The position numbers and the translations under genes are program-made. Shown piece by piece: positions 13,335-24,185 of a stretch of 64,000 nucleotides of DNA. The stretch covers positions 50,001-114,000 of the forward strand of contig CAUYUJ010017972.1 of the NCBI GenBank assembly GCA_963575745.1. The letters are read 5' to 3'. Source of the stretch: Prorocentrum cordatum. Lineage: Eukaryota > Sar > Dinophyceae > Prorocentrales > Prorocentraceae. The notes beneath the pieces are model-generated. The model saw only the letters and a list, made by a program, of their open reading frames with translations, was not told the DNA's origin and did not search any database. How positions within the stretch are numbered: the stretch's first letter is position 1; every line of letters begins with the position of its first letter.

Positions 13335-14191
13335 CAGAAGGTAGCCCTGCAGCGCGCAGCCCCCCCCCCCCCGACCCTCCTGAGGCCCACGAGCACCATT
13401 TCCCCATTGTCGCCCGTGCAGTAGAAGAGCACAGCGACCTGCATGTTGAAGTTCTCCTTCGCCTAGTCGAAGAAGGCCTCGAACTGCGCCGTCGGGCCAG
13501 CGACCAGAAAATCGCCGACGCGCCCCCTCTGCCCCCTGTCGAACTCACCCCCGACCCGAAGACACGCCCGTCGCGAAGCAATTGCTCCGGGCGCATCTCA
13601 TCCGTCAAGACGCCGCCGCCGCCGCCGGCCCCCAAGCCGGGGGGCCCCCCATGCCCGGGAAGGCCGACGCTGCCCCCCAGACCACATCTGGCCCCAGCCC
13701 TGCCTCCAGCGAGAGGGCTCAACACACGCATGATCCTGGCCCCCGTCGGAGTCGAGAGGCGCCCGCTTGATCGCGCCGCCGCGCCCCCCCACTGCTGCGA
13801 CACGGGTCTTCTTGGCAGCGCCCACCGGCATCATCTCGAGGCGCGCCGCGGCTGGAGTCGCCGAGAAGAAATCCTCGTTTCTGAAACGGGCATGCCGTTT
13901 GCCTCTCGTAGCCCACCTGGCTTTCAGCGCCCCGTGCTCGCGCCGGTCTTTAACGCATCTCCCCGAGAAGAGGGCGGCCGCGGCTTCGGGCCCCCCAACC
14001 TCCCCGGCGGTCTTGCCGGACACCTTCGTCAGCTTATGAACGTGCTTCGTTCTGGCTTCCACAAAAGAGCTCGGCCCGCGATCGCCCTCGCGCGCCTCGC
14101 GGAGCACGGCCACGCGTCGCCTGTAGAGGGCAGAAAATCCACCGCGATAATAACCACCCCGACGCAGAAGGCCCGCAGCACACGCGCCCAA
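13335..14191 (-). pseudogene. Copia reverse transcriptase remnants
   Basis: At 13,950-13,860 the translation KARWATRGKRHARFRNEDFF followed by SATP matches the entry to Copia RT. Around 13,510-13,430 the translation GDFLVAGPTAQFEAFF corresponds to the region after the catalytic aspartates (usually VDDFLVAG; here the first of the pair is Gly), with an in-frame TAG a few codons later. It continues as AKENFNMQVAVLFYCTGD. The conserved middle of the RT (motifs A and B) was not found, so part is deleted or unrecognisable. Confidence 0.55.
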
Positions 14192-15389
14192 AGATGGAAT
14201 CGAACAGGGCAGGGCTGTCTAGAGAACATCCAGGGCCGCGTAGTAAACGCCAAATGTCTGGTCTGGGTGTTTTTTTCCCCCTTGGGTCCGAGCTGGCCGC
14301 GCCTCTTCGCCCCCTGCGCCGCAGCGCAGCATGGGGGCCGCCCGCGGCTCGACCAGCCTTGCTCGCGCCCACGCGTCGATGTCGGCCGCCGTCTGCGGCT
14401 GCGGCGAGGCCGACGGGATCGCCGCCGCCGCCGCTGACTGCCCACGCAGGGCGGCGACCTGCGGGCGCTGCAAGCCGATCGGCACCCAGCGCAAAACGAC
14501 CCCTATTGGCTGACATGGATACGTTTTGCTTCTCCATCAACGCGGGGGCGCCCCGCAGCCGCGCGCGCCCTCGCGGCTGCCACGTGGAGCCGCAGGGCCG
14601 CGCCGACCACGTCCACGGGCACGTCCTGCACCAGGTGCAGGCGCAGCATGCGCTGCAGCCCTCTGGGGCAGCTGGCCCAAGCGCTGGGGCCGCCCGCCCC
14701 GGCGCCGCCGGCGCCGCCCGCGCCGCCGCGGGGCCGGGCGCCCGCCCAGACGCCACTCCCGGACGAGGCCGCAGCGGCAAGGGCCCAATCAGAATGGGCC
14801 CCCGGGCGCCTCTGACCCTCGGCGGCCGGCCCCTGGCCACCGGCGCGGCGCTCTAGGGGTCTGACATCATGGCCCCCAGCATCGCCCAGCCAGATTGCTC
14901 TTCATTCGTCATAATGCTGCTCGGATGCTCACCGGGCCATTCGAGGCCTCGGCGCGGTGCTCGCCCGCCTCGTCGCCCCCCCTAGCCAGACCCTTCCAGC
15001 CGCGTCGTCTCGAGCTTGTCGACGACGACGGCCCCTGGACGGGAGAATCGGGTTCTGGCGGGGGGGGCCCCCGGATCTTCTCGCGGGCAGCAACGCGGCA
15101 GGATGGCCACGCCCGCGCTCATCTCGGCCCGCGCATTGCGCGCCTCGGTTTGGTTCCCGACGATGGGCGCCCACCCCGCTGACTGCGCCCGCGGGGAACT
15201 TTAGCACGACCTCGCACGGCGGAACTCTTGGGAAGGTCTTTCGCGCCGGGCATCCCCGAGCCCAAGCTGCGTTCGCGGCACCCCAATTAGCGCCGCAAAA
15301 TGAAAGGCCCCTCACTGCCACGAAGGCGCGCAACTCACCGCCCCCAGATACCCCGCGGAGGCGGCGGCGACGGACGACGACGGCAACGA

Positions 15390-15420
<31 letters not shown>

Positions 15421-15594
15421 GGCCGCCACGACGACGACATGGGCGGCGGCGGCGGCGACGACGGCGGCGGCGTCGGCGACGGCAGCGACAAGGGCGGCTA
15501 AGCATCAACGCGCGTATCTTTGCGTTCCATGCGTGGCAAATCTTTGCAATACTCCTGACACTTGTTGCGGTAATTGTTCGGCGCTCATAATTGG
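14192..15594 (-). other. GC-rich interior of the Copia remnant, unassigned
   Basis: Lies between integrase and RT fragments, where Copia elements have a variable linker. Very GC-rich open frames occur on both strands, but none shows a recognisable domain. A (GAC)n patch is at about 15,365-15,480 and a short (CGG) region precedes it. Confidence 0.35.
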
Positions 15595-15960
15595 TCAGCT
15601 AGGGCTCGCCCACGGCAAGATCTGCACGGCTCTCATGACAGCCTCTTCCGCTGGCACTCCGTCGGACTGAACGATGACCCTCCCGCGTCCGATGTTTCTT
15701 GCCAGGACGCGAGGGCGCGAAGGACGCAGACGCCTTCCTTGCCCTCGACCAGCACGGCCGACGCCCGCGCGGCGCCCGCGGCCATGTCCACGCCCGCCAC
15801 GCACTCGAAGTTCGGGACGTCGCCGCCCCCGCTGCCCGCCTCCACATACATGATCGAAGTGGATGACGGCGATCGTCTTCTGGACGGCGAACCCGCGGCA
15901 TGTGTCTCCGCAATTTCGCCCCGATGCAGATCTCGAACCAGGCATGGGCGGGTCGCGCAC
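15595..15960 (-). pseudogene. Copia integrase catalytic core fragment
   Basis: Integrase inserts the cDNA into the genome using a D-D-E triad. One frame contains IHFDHV and then, shifted, MYVEAGSGGGDVPNFECVAG with GVDMAAG, the first-aspartate region. The next frame has RVIVQSDGVPAEEAVMRAV at about 15,640-15,695, which holds the second aspartate and the glutamate. The zinc-binding HHCC domain expected upstream was not identified. At least one frameshift splits the core. Confidence 0.55.
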
Positions 15961-16429
15961 TGCGCCGCTAGGTCAGGTCGGATTGGCGTCCACCCGTGGA
16001 AACCTCATACTGTTGACTGAAATCGCTTGGATCTGGCCTGCTGCGGCGACGGCACGCACCCCCGCGGGGCCAGAGCCGCGCGGCTCTCGAGCGCGCTGCC
16101 CGAGCTGCAGCCCAACGAGAGCGGCGCCACGAGGCCTGGCTCCCCCACCCAACACTGCAACGCACAATGGTTCCTCACTCTGTCCACGTTAACCTCGCAA
16201 GGCGCTCCGACGCATGGGGCTTCCGTTTGTGAAGTTGGCGTTTGCCCTCGAATCGCAGTCCGAGAACATGCCGACGCTCAGGATGGGCCCCAACTCACGT
16301 CGCACACCTGGAAAGTGATGATGGTGATGATGATGATCTTACTGTCAGCCAACTCCAACTGGACAGACCGCTCGCCATGGTGCCTGATATTGCGGCTGCT
16401 GGCTGCCTCGAGATTCGGGCAGAGCTGCG

Positions 16430-16510
16430 CTGTATCCCACGCGAAAAGAAGTCCTCTGGGCAGCAGACGTGCTCGATGGCACAATCAATCACCAGTACTG
16501 GCATAGCAAC
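16430..16510 (-). pseudogene. Retropepsin-like motif of the Copia element
   Basis: The minus translation MPVLVIDCAIEHVCCPEDF resembles the dinoflagellate Copia protease start, where IDSGA precedes HVCP. The catalytic DSG is DCA here, so activity would be lost. Only the N-terminal active-site region is recognisable. Position between Gag knuckle and integrase supports the call. Confidence 0.45.
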
Positions 16511-16760
16511 CCATGGGCCAACGATGCGCCCAACGCTGTGCACCTGATTCGAACGTGCCACGATGGCGAAGATGTATTTGGCCTGGTAGTCATCCTCGTG
16601 CCCGTGGTACGTGAGCTTCGCCACGTGGCCTGGGACCTGGCTCGCCGAAGTCGACGGCGCTGCTGCAAACGAGGTTGATGTGAAGGCATCTTCTGTTTCT
16701 TACCAAACGAACCAGGGCAACTTGCTCGTGAGTTCGTTGGTGCCGTTTTTCGCGCCTTGC

Positions 16761-17411
16761 TTACCTGCGCCTTTGGACTCCTGCGGGTTTGCCCTTCTGG
16801 TCGTGCCAACAATCCGCCGCCAGATGGCCTTTCTTGAAGCATATGAAGCAGTCCGCATCCTTGCCCCAAGCGGCCTTCATGCTCGTAGGGTTGCCGTCAT
16901 GATCGGCATCGCCTTTGCATCGGCTTCGCTTGTCCTTGCCTTCGGGGTCCTTGCCATTCCTAGTCATTCTTCGTGAAGGCATCGAACTCCACGGCGTCTG
17001 GGCCTCGCTCTCGCCGCGGCCTCGGTGGAACTGGCACGCCAGCCAAATATTGCAGATTGCTCTGCATGGACTACACCGTCGCCGTGGCCATCTGCTCGTG
17101 TCCAGCAGCGTCTTCACCGTCTTGGGAACCTCGTACCTGAACAGCGCTGTTTTCCTGAGCGCATTGAACCACTCACCCGAGATCGTCTCCGATGTGTGCA
17201 TCGTCTTCTCCCTTTCGCCTGGAACCGAGGGAAACTGAGGTGTCAGTAAGATCGAGCTCGTCGAGCTCTGCACTCTGGGCGCCGTGTTGGGTCCGCATCT
17301 TTGGGCCAAGGCCCGCGAGACCACAGTTCCGTTTGCCTCCGGGCTGCCACGTAACACGGCCAGCGCCGGCCCCCTGACGCTCATGACCAAGATGAGGAAC
17401 AGTTTCTTCAC
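16761..17411 (-). pseudogene. Gag-like protein with CCHC zinc knuckle
   Basis: A 216-codon frame. Residues 188-201 read CFICFKKGHLAADC, a perfect C-x2-C-x4-H-x4-C knuckle that in Gag binds element RNA. It is preceded by a basic, charged stretch (RRMTRNGKDPEGKDKRSR). The N-terminal half is unlike a structured capsid and may be out of frame, so the true start is unknown. It sits at the 5' end of the Copia remnant as expected for Gag. Confidence 0.6.
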
Positions 17412-18321
17412 CGCCGCCGCTCCTCCAGCACCCAGCGTGTGCTGGATGCTGTCTGTTGTGATATCTGGGCCGGTGGGTCATCTCGGGACGGGAGCCTGCA
17501 CCGCCGCGTGGCTCCGCACAAGCAAGCTCCACTCTGTCCAATCATCATCCTTGCCGCTGACGGTCGGCGACCTCGCCAACATCAGCAGGTGATCCGCCTC
17601 TGCCATCTCTGCACCAGAGGCGCCAGTGCCCGAGCGGGAATCTGGAGGAGGGATACGCTACTGGGATTGAAATGTGTAGTGGCTCTGACAACGCTCCGCT
17701 GTCAGCGATGAATGGGCGATTGGGGATCGATGCATCTCCCTGAGCCGGTCTCCTCCCCTGACGTTGCCCCTGACTCTGGCCGACCCAGCGACGCGTTCTA
17801 TACATCGAGCCCCTCCGAGGCAGGCAGGCAGGAGGAGCTCCGGAGGGCCAGCTGCAACAACGGCGACCCTCCCGCCTCGGCTCAACTCCGCTCAGAGTCG
17901 GCCCCCGGAACCCTCCCAGGGTCTGGCCCACTTCTCAACGCGGATCCAGCCGTGGCAACGAAGAGGCCCCCAGGATGTTCAAAAAAAGAAGCAAAACGCC
18001 AGATCCTTCTCGGGCGACCACTCGGGCCTCGGGCGGTCGTTCGGGACGATTCCGGCATCCCCAGAACGCCCATTACGAGGTGCAGCTGCAGTGACCGTCC
18101 AGGGTGCGGGAAACCTCCGAAAGCCTGCTGAAAAGCTGCCAAGCATTCTTTCCCAAGCCCCGAGAGGCCGCCGATGCCTCGACTCCTCCGATCCTCCCTC
18201 CTCCCGCCGTCGCCGCCCAGACCTCTCCGGGGTGCGTTCTGACCAGACCTCCAAGGCGGATCCGGCCGTGGCGACGAGGGAAGGGCAGCGGCATCTGGAC
18301 ACGTTCCTCTCCTGACCCTCT
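17412..18321. other. No gene recognised
   Basis: Contains the 17,695-17,770 repeat shared with 5,745-5,820. Otherwise GC-rich unassigned sequence with short shadow frames. Confidence 0.35.
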
Positions 18322-18513
18322 ACAGTCGGGGCGTGGACCTAAGGAACCCTAAATAAGGAACGAGGCCCTTTTTTTCCACAAGTTACACTTCGATTTCCCA
18401 TCGAAAACATAAGGAAAACCTGAGGCAAGCTGTGAAACAATCAAGGAACACCGAGCCCCTCCCCAACGAAAAGGGTTCCTTCTTCAGCGCCTCGACTGTA
18501 CCTCCCTCTGGCC
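18322..18513. repeat. 190-bp dispersed repeat R2, copy 1
   Basis: Colinear with 35,731-35,923. Shared boxes: GGAACGAGGCCC, AAGTTACACTT, CACCGAGCCCCTCCCCAACG, TTCCTTCTTCAGCG. A third, shorter remnant of the 3' part is at about 33,760-33,805. Confidence 0.65.
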
Positions 18514-18916
18514 CGAAGCCGAATTGGAAGAGAAGATGGCACGAAACAAGCGGGTCCACAGGGAAACTGGTCCTGCATCCCAAAGCCTTGAGCCTATCCC
18601 CCCAAACTGAACGACGTCCTCGGAGATCGACTGGAGTCCCCAAAGTCGAGCGTTGACCCCAAACCCCACTGGCTCACCACACGGTGTGGTCACCGCACCG
18701 ACTGGGGGCCCCTAAACTCTGGCTCACTGGTTGTCCAAGACATCCGGTCAGCTGGACTGCGTTTTTCTTTGCACGCTCACCGCGGCAGGTGCCGTCCCTG
18801 AAAAAAATGGGCTCCGGGTTGGACCCGGCCCCCTCGTCCTGTCCACCGTCCTCTTCAGGGCTTCGGGAAGGGCCTCGGGCGAATGCTTCCTCCCACAGGC
18901 ACGCACACCGAAGCCC
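18514..18916. other. No gene recognised
   Basis: Unique-looking GC-rich sequence leading into the CTC microsatellite. Confidence 0.3.
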
Positions 18917-19247
18917 TCCTCCTCCTCCTCCTCCTCCTCCTCCTCCTCCTCCTCCTCCTCCTCTCCTCCTCCTCCTCCTCCTCCTCCTCCTCCTCCTCCT
19001 CCTCCTCCTCCACCCTCCACTTCCTCCTCCTCCTGCTCCTCCTACTCCTCNNNNNNNNNNNNNNNNNNNNNNNNNNNNNNNNNNNNNNNNNNNNNNNNNN
19101 NNNNNNNNNNNNNNNNNNNNNNNNNNNNNNNNNNNNNNNNNNNNNNNNNNCTACTACTACTACTACTATTACTACGACCACTACTACGACGACGACTACT
19201 ACTACTACTACTACTCCTGCTACTACTACTGCTACTTACGACTACTA

Positions 19248-19342
<95 letters not shown>

Positions 19343-20103
19343 GCTCCTCCTCAGCCTCCTCCTCCTCCACTTCCTCCTACCCCTTCTCCTCCTCCTCCTT
19401 CTCCTCTTCCTCGTCCTCTTCCTCTTCCTCCTCCCTCTCCTCTTCCTCCTCCGCCTCCTCCTATTCCTCCTCCTCTTCCTCCTCCTCCTCCTCCTCCTCC
19501 TGCGCCTCCTCTTCCTCCTTTTCGTCCGCCTCCTCCTCCTCCTCCTCCGCCCCCATTTCCGTATCATTCTTCTCCTCGCCGTCCTCTTCCTCCCTCCCTC
19601 ATCCCTCCCTTCTCAACCTCCTCCTGCACCTGCAACTTCTCATCCTCCATCCCGTCCGCCTCCACCTCCGCCTTTCCTCAACCTCCTCCTCCTCCGCATC
19701 CGCCTCCGCCCCAGCCTCCGCCTCCTCCTCCTCCTCCACTGCCTCCTCCTCCTCCTGTTCCTCCTCCGTCAACTCCACCTCATCCCCTCCGACGCCTCCG
19801 CCGCGTCCCCCTCCGCCTCCGCCCCTCCACATCATCGCCTCCTCCTCCTCCTCCGCCTGCTCCTCCTCCTCCTCGTCCTCCTCCTCCTCCTGCTCCTCTG
19901 CCTCCTCCTCCTCCTCCTCCTCCTTCTCCCCTTTCTCCGCATTGTCGTTTCTGGCCGACTCTCCGTGCTATCCTTCCTCCTCCTCCTCCTCCTCCCCTCC
20001 TCCTCCTCCCCTCCTCCTCCTCCTCCTCCTCCTCCTCCTCCTCCTCCTCCTCCTCCTCCTCCTCCTCCTCCTCCTCCTCCTCCTCCTCCTCCTCCTCCTC
20101 CTC
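18917..20103. repeat. Compound (CTC)n/(CTA)n microsatellite with assembly gap
   Basis: CTC triplets reach 19,050, then 100 Ns (19,051-19,150, a placeholder gap), then CTA/ACT triplets to about 19,340, then degenerate CTC/CTT/CGC triplets and a pure CTC run at 20,020-20,102. The 440-518 residue open frames here, including those reading through the gap, are repeat artefacts. Confidence 0.95.
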
Positions 20104-20365
20104 AAGCATCACCCGCGACCCATGCCGCGACGCACCCCGCGCGACCAACCCGCAACCCACTCACGTTGCTTCGACAAAGAAATCGACACCTGCGGTGGGC
20201 TTGTGTAAAAATAAACGCCTTTGGCGAGTCATTAATCTAATATGAGCTGGCCCACGTAAAGTCGCTCCAGTGCCCGTTGAAGTACTCGATCAGCTGCAAA
20301 CGATCTCCCTGGCTGATCGCTACCGTCTACTTCAGCCTCCTCCCGCCGACGACGATAGAGTGCGG
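20104..20365. other. Short unique spacer between microsatellites
   Basis: No gene or RNA recognised. Confidence 0.3.
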
Positions 20366-20368
20366 AGA

Positions 20369-20405
<37 letters not shown>

Positions 20406-20497
20406 GCGCAGACGACCACGGTCTACGGGCGACGACAACGAGCGACGACGACGACGACGACGACGACGAAGACGACGACAACGGGCGACGAGCGACG

Positions 20498-20550
<53 letters not shown>

Positions 20551-20655
20551 GCGACGACGGCCACGGTCGACGAGCGACGACGACGAAGATGACGACGACA
20601 GGCGACGACGACGACGACGACGACGATGACGACGGGCGACGGCGACAACGGTCGA

Positions 20656-20687
<32 letters not shown>

Positions 20688-20704
20688 GACGAGGAACGAC
20701 GACG

Positions 20705-20735
<31 letters not shown>

Positions 20736-21020
20736 ACGACGGGCGACGACGACGACGACGACGACGTCGACCATGCCGACGACGACGACGGACGACGGGC
20801 GACGGCGACCACGGTCGACGAGCGACAACGAAGACAACCACGACGGGCGACGGCGACGACGACTCGCGACGACGCGCGACGACCAACGACGCGCGGCGGT
20901 CGGCGGCCCGCGCCTTCTTCGCGGCTGGAGCGCCGTCGTCGAACAGGCCGCCGCCGCCGCGCGCCGCGGGCGCCGCGGGAGCCCTGCCGCCGCCCGCGGG
21001 TCGTCGCGCGCCGTCGCACG

Positions 21021-21053
<33 letters not shown>

Positions 21054-21143
21054 TCGTCGGCGTCAGCGTCGGCGTCAGCGTCGGCGTCGGCGTCGACGTC
21101 GGCGTTGGCGTCGGCGTCGGCGTCGGCGCCGGCGTCGGCGTAA

Positions 21144-21186
<43 letters not shown>

Positions 21187-21420
21187 TGTCTGCGTCGGCG
21201 TCGGCGTCGGCGTCGTCGTCGTCGGCGTAGTCGTCGTCGTCCTCGTCGTCGTCGTCGTCGGCGTCGCGCGTCGTCGCGCGTCGTCGCGCGTCGTCGCGCG
21301 TCGTCGCGCGTCGTCGTCGTCATCCCTCGTCGTCGTCGTCCCTCGTCGTCGTCGTCGTTGTCGCCGTCGTCGTCCCGCGTCGTTGTCGTCGTCGCCGGCG
21401 TCGTCGCCGTCACCCATCGC
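20366..21420. repeat. 1-kb inverted triplet array: (GAC)n left, (GTC)n right
   Basis: Bases 20,366-20,880 are GAC/ACG triplets and 21,020-21,420 are GTC/GGC-GTC triplets, which are reverse complements. A 140-bp GC-rich spacer separates them. The tract can form a very large hairpin. Confidence 0.9.
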
Positions 21421-22204
21421 CCTTCGTCGACCTTCGTCGTCGGTCGTCGTCGACCTCAAGAGTCCCGACGGGTGGAGTCTACTCAAGAGAGGCCGGGGCG
21501 TCACGATTGAGGCCGACACCCGATCGGTCAATGGTTAACTATGTGCGGCCAGGAATAAAACATCGTCCTCTCCCTCGCTCCTACTCTCCCACATCCCCCC
21601 CTCTCCACCCCTCAGGTGGGGAGGAGGGGGGACTGTTTCCGACGGTTCTATGGCTTCCGAGGGTCCAGGGAAGCGGAAACGCAGGAGCAGCCAGCATCGA
21701 ATCGAGAAACTGGATCGGATCGCAGCGTGCATCGAATCGGGCCGCATCGGCACGGAATCGGCCGCGCGACGTTACGAGCATCGGGGATCGGGATCGAGTC
21801 AGACCGAACCCGCCGGAGTCGCTGTCGAACAGGATCGACCAAATCGACACGGACCCCAAGCCAGAAGGTTCCTAAGGGGCTTTTTGGGGAGGGGGTTTTC
21901 CAGGAGGGGTCCCCTAGGGGTTTCGCACCATCTGTTTTGATGAGGTTCCGCGGCCCTTAGGGGGTCCTCTGGAAAACCCCATCCCGAAAACCCCCTGTGG
22001 AGCCCTCTGGCCGAAGGGGAGGAGCTCCCCAGAACGCCCCAAAGCCCCCGGGAACCCGCGAAAGCCCACGGACACACGCAAGGACACCTCACTCAGAACG
22101 CCAGCCCGCCACACCGGCCCGCCTGGTGCGGTGCAGTGAGATGCCTTCACGCACAGTGGAAACATCGCAACTGAAACCTCCACACCCATCATACACGTCG
22201 GAAG
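21421..22204. other. No gene recognised
   Basis: Includes the palindromic-looking stretch 21,870-21,990 (GGGTTTTCCAGGAGGGGTCCCC then GGGTCCTCTGGAAAACCCC, an imperfect inverted pair). No supported coding region. Confidence 0.35.
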
Positions 22205-22335
22205 CCGCGGAGGGCTCCTGGGCCGGAGCCGGACCCCCCTCCCGGACGCGTGCGCAGCGCGCCAAGGGCGACGCCGGAAGCGCCGCCGAGGGGGCCCAAC
22301 GCCGACACAGGAAATCTTCGGTGGCAACTCACGCG
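22205..22335. mobile_element. GC-rich foldback element, family B copy 4 (diverged)
   Basis: Retains the family core order: CCCCCCTCCCGGACGCG, GCGCAGCGCGCCAAGGGCG, CGCCGGAAGCGCCGCC, GGGGGCCCAACGCCGA. The outer CATAAAC ends are not recognisable. Confidence 0.45.
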
Positions 22336-22784
22336 AGGCTCCCACACACAATCTTGTCGTCTCTTCCGGATCGGCGTTAGTCGACGCTAAATCGACGTTA
22401 ATCGACGGCACATCGACGCAAATCGAGGCTCACAGACGCTAAGTCGGCGCTATATCATCAACTCCCAGACGCTGATCGGCGCTAATCAACGTTAAGGACA
22501 AAATTAAAAGGGTACGCCAGGCCCCCATGACTTGCTACCGAAAAAACCCGCTCGGACCTCCGAAAGTTTGGGTTTGCGCGGCTCCTCTCGTTCGCCTGCG
22601 ACAGGAGACACTCGAGCTTTGGGAAGACGGAGCACCAGATTTCGGTTCGGCGGGGCCCCTTCGCAAGTCTGGCGGGACCAAGATGCCGCAGGCGCGGAAC
22701 CCAACCTCGCTGGAAGTGGCCCCGCTGGTACCAGTGGTGGCGTTGTTGTTTCCTCTTCTGATGTTGTGCTTATGTTAATACATA
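22336..22784. other. AATCGACGTTA minisatellite, then unassigned
   Basis: Bases 22,370-22,500 are degenerate 10-14 bp units of the ATCGACGCTA / ATCGACGTTA type. The rest is unassigned. Confidence 0.45.
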
Positions 22785-22835
22785 TATATCCACACACATA
22801 TCTACATATACACGTACATCTGTATATATGTATAT

Positions 22836-22926
<91 letters not shown>

Positions 22927-22951
22927 TATATACACAAATATATACAAATAT
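22785..22951. repeat. (TA)/(CATATA)n microsatellite abutting the YR element
   Basis: Runs directly into the outermost repeat of the tyrosine-recombinase element at 22,952. A similar microsatellite starts at the other edge (29,345). Confidence 0.9.
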
Positions 22952-23037
22952 TGACGAGTCAGCAGCTCTGCAAACTGAAGGCCGTCTCGGACCGAGGAAC
23001 GCACGAACTGAGAGGCTCCCACGACGTGCAATCCCCC
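22952..23037 (-). repeat. Split direct repeat B2 (outer 3' end)
   Basis: 86 bp, same length as B1 at 23,269-23,354, about 7 mismatches. Begins TGACGAGTCAGCAG and ends in CAATCCCCC (plus strand). Confidence 0.85.
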
Positions 23038-23109
23038 GTCAACGGCTGCAGTCAGGCAGCCGAGAAGGCAAAAAGGAGAAACAGGGCGGTGGTCGGGGAT
23101 GGATGGCGG

Positions 23110-23228
23110 TTGCTTTGAGCCACCGCGGTTGCGGAGAGACCTGGATGACAGCGCTTGCGCCTGGATACTGCAACACAGGGCGGCCTAAACCGAAACGTGC
23201 CAAGGATTCTCGTACAAGTACAACACAT
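23110..23228 (-). repeat. Split direct repeat A2
   Basis: 119 bp, same length as A1 at 29,226-29,344, about 6 mismatches. Begins TTGCTTTGAGCCACCGCGG (plus strand). Confidence 0.9.
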
Positions 23229-23268
23229 CGAAAGGCATCCTTATTCTCATTAGCGAGGTGCGACGGCG

Positions 23269-23354
23269 TGACGAATCAGCAGCACTGCAAACTGAGGGCC
23301 GTCTCGGGCCGAGGAACGCACGAACTGAAAGGCCCCGACGACGTGCAATCCCCC
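23269..23354 (-). repeat. Split direct repeat B1
   Basis: Second copy of the 86-bp repeat, directly followed on the plus strand by a (CA)n run (23,355-23,402) that separates it from the coding block. Confidence 0.85.
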
Positions 23355-23405
<51 letters not shown>

Positions 23406-23549
23406 AGATGTCAACTGGCTGGTAACAACAGCCGCTCAAAGATGCGAGACTTGCGTGATACATGTGCCTTACTGCATGCTTGGGCGAGGGCGCGACACAG
23501 TCGCGGAGGGCAAGCCTCGGCGAGCTTTGCCTTAAAGATTCTGTCGGCA

Positions 23550-24185
23550 TTATCCCCATGCAGCTGAGAGGCATATTCGCGCGCGAGAAAATACCCCTCT
23601 TGGACGATGCACAGAGGGCGCGGCCGATGCGGCCCATGCCGCGGCCGGCGGCGAAGAGCGCCGGGGCTTTCCGCCACGGCGCCCCCCCCGCCACGGCGCC
23701 CCCCACTGGCAAAAGTGAGCGACTGCGAGCGAGACATCAGCCGCACGCAACAGACGGACGCAGCGAGGTGCGATCCAGAGCCCGCTGGTTTGAGGGCTCG
23801 ATGCTGGCAGGGAAGTGGGCCCTGAGGGCGCCATGGACAAGACGCGAACACATGTCCTGCATCGACCTCGGCTTGATCTTCGGGGCGCAGGTCGGACAGG
23901 CCGATGGGGAAGCGCGTCGCTGCGAAGCGGCCCGGGGCCAGGCGGAATGCCCCGCGCTCGGCCCCACGAGTTCGAAGGAACCCCGAGGTGGATGCCCAGG
24001 ACCAGCCCGCCGCGCACCCAGCTTCGGACGAGGGCGCGCTGGGCGGGCTCCAGCAGGTCATAGTCGGGGCCGAGGCAGATGCCCCAGAGCAGGGCCGGCA
24101 GCCCCTCGGCGGCGAGGGCGCGCCCCAGCCGGCCAGAGCCGCTGAACACCTTCAGGAAGAAACAGGCCTTCAGGGAGGCGTACAT
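23550..24185 (-). pseudogene. Methyltransferase-like C-terminal domain of the YR retrotransposon
   Basis: The open frame contains FFLKVFSGSGRLGRALAAEG, a typical SAM-binding motif I with hydrophobic strand and GSGRL loop, and about 35 residues later GLVLGIHLGVPSNSWGRARG, followed by GPGPLRS. In related elements I recall the second block contains PC followed by S and a basic S-x-A-R segment, like motif IV of cytosine-5 methyltransferases; here the Cys position is Ser. A role in methylating element or target DNA is inference. The downstream part is hard to follow and probably frameshifted. Confidence 0.6.

Larger units (their letters stand above)
12411..17411 (-). mobile_element. Degenerate Ty1/Copia-type LTR retrotransposon
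   Basis: Reading the minus strand from 17.4 to 12.4 kb, fragments appear in Copia order: a Gag CCHC knuckle (16,809-16,850), a retropepsin-like motif (16,440-16,505), an integrase fragment (15,595-15,960), RT fragments (about 14,120-13,420) and RNase H (13,330-12,411). The fragments lie in different frames with several frameshifts, so no polyprotein could be made. The order with integrase before RT separates Copia from Gypsy elements. Flanking LTRs were not found, so the ends are approximate. Confidence 0.75.

Noticed and set aside
18684-20245. Open frames of 440-518 residues across the CTC/CTA repeat
   Set aside because: All three plus frames are open at once over the same microsatellite and through the gap; no unique coding signal.
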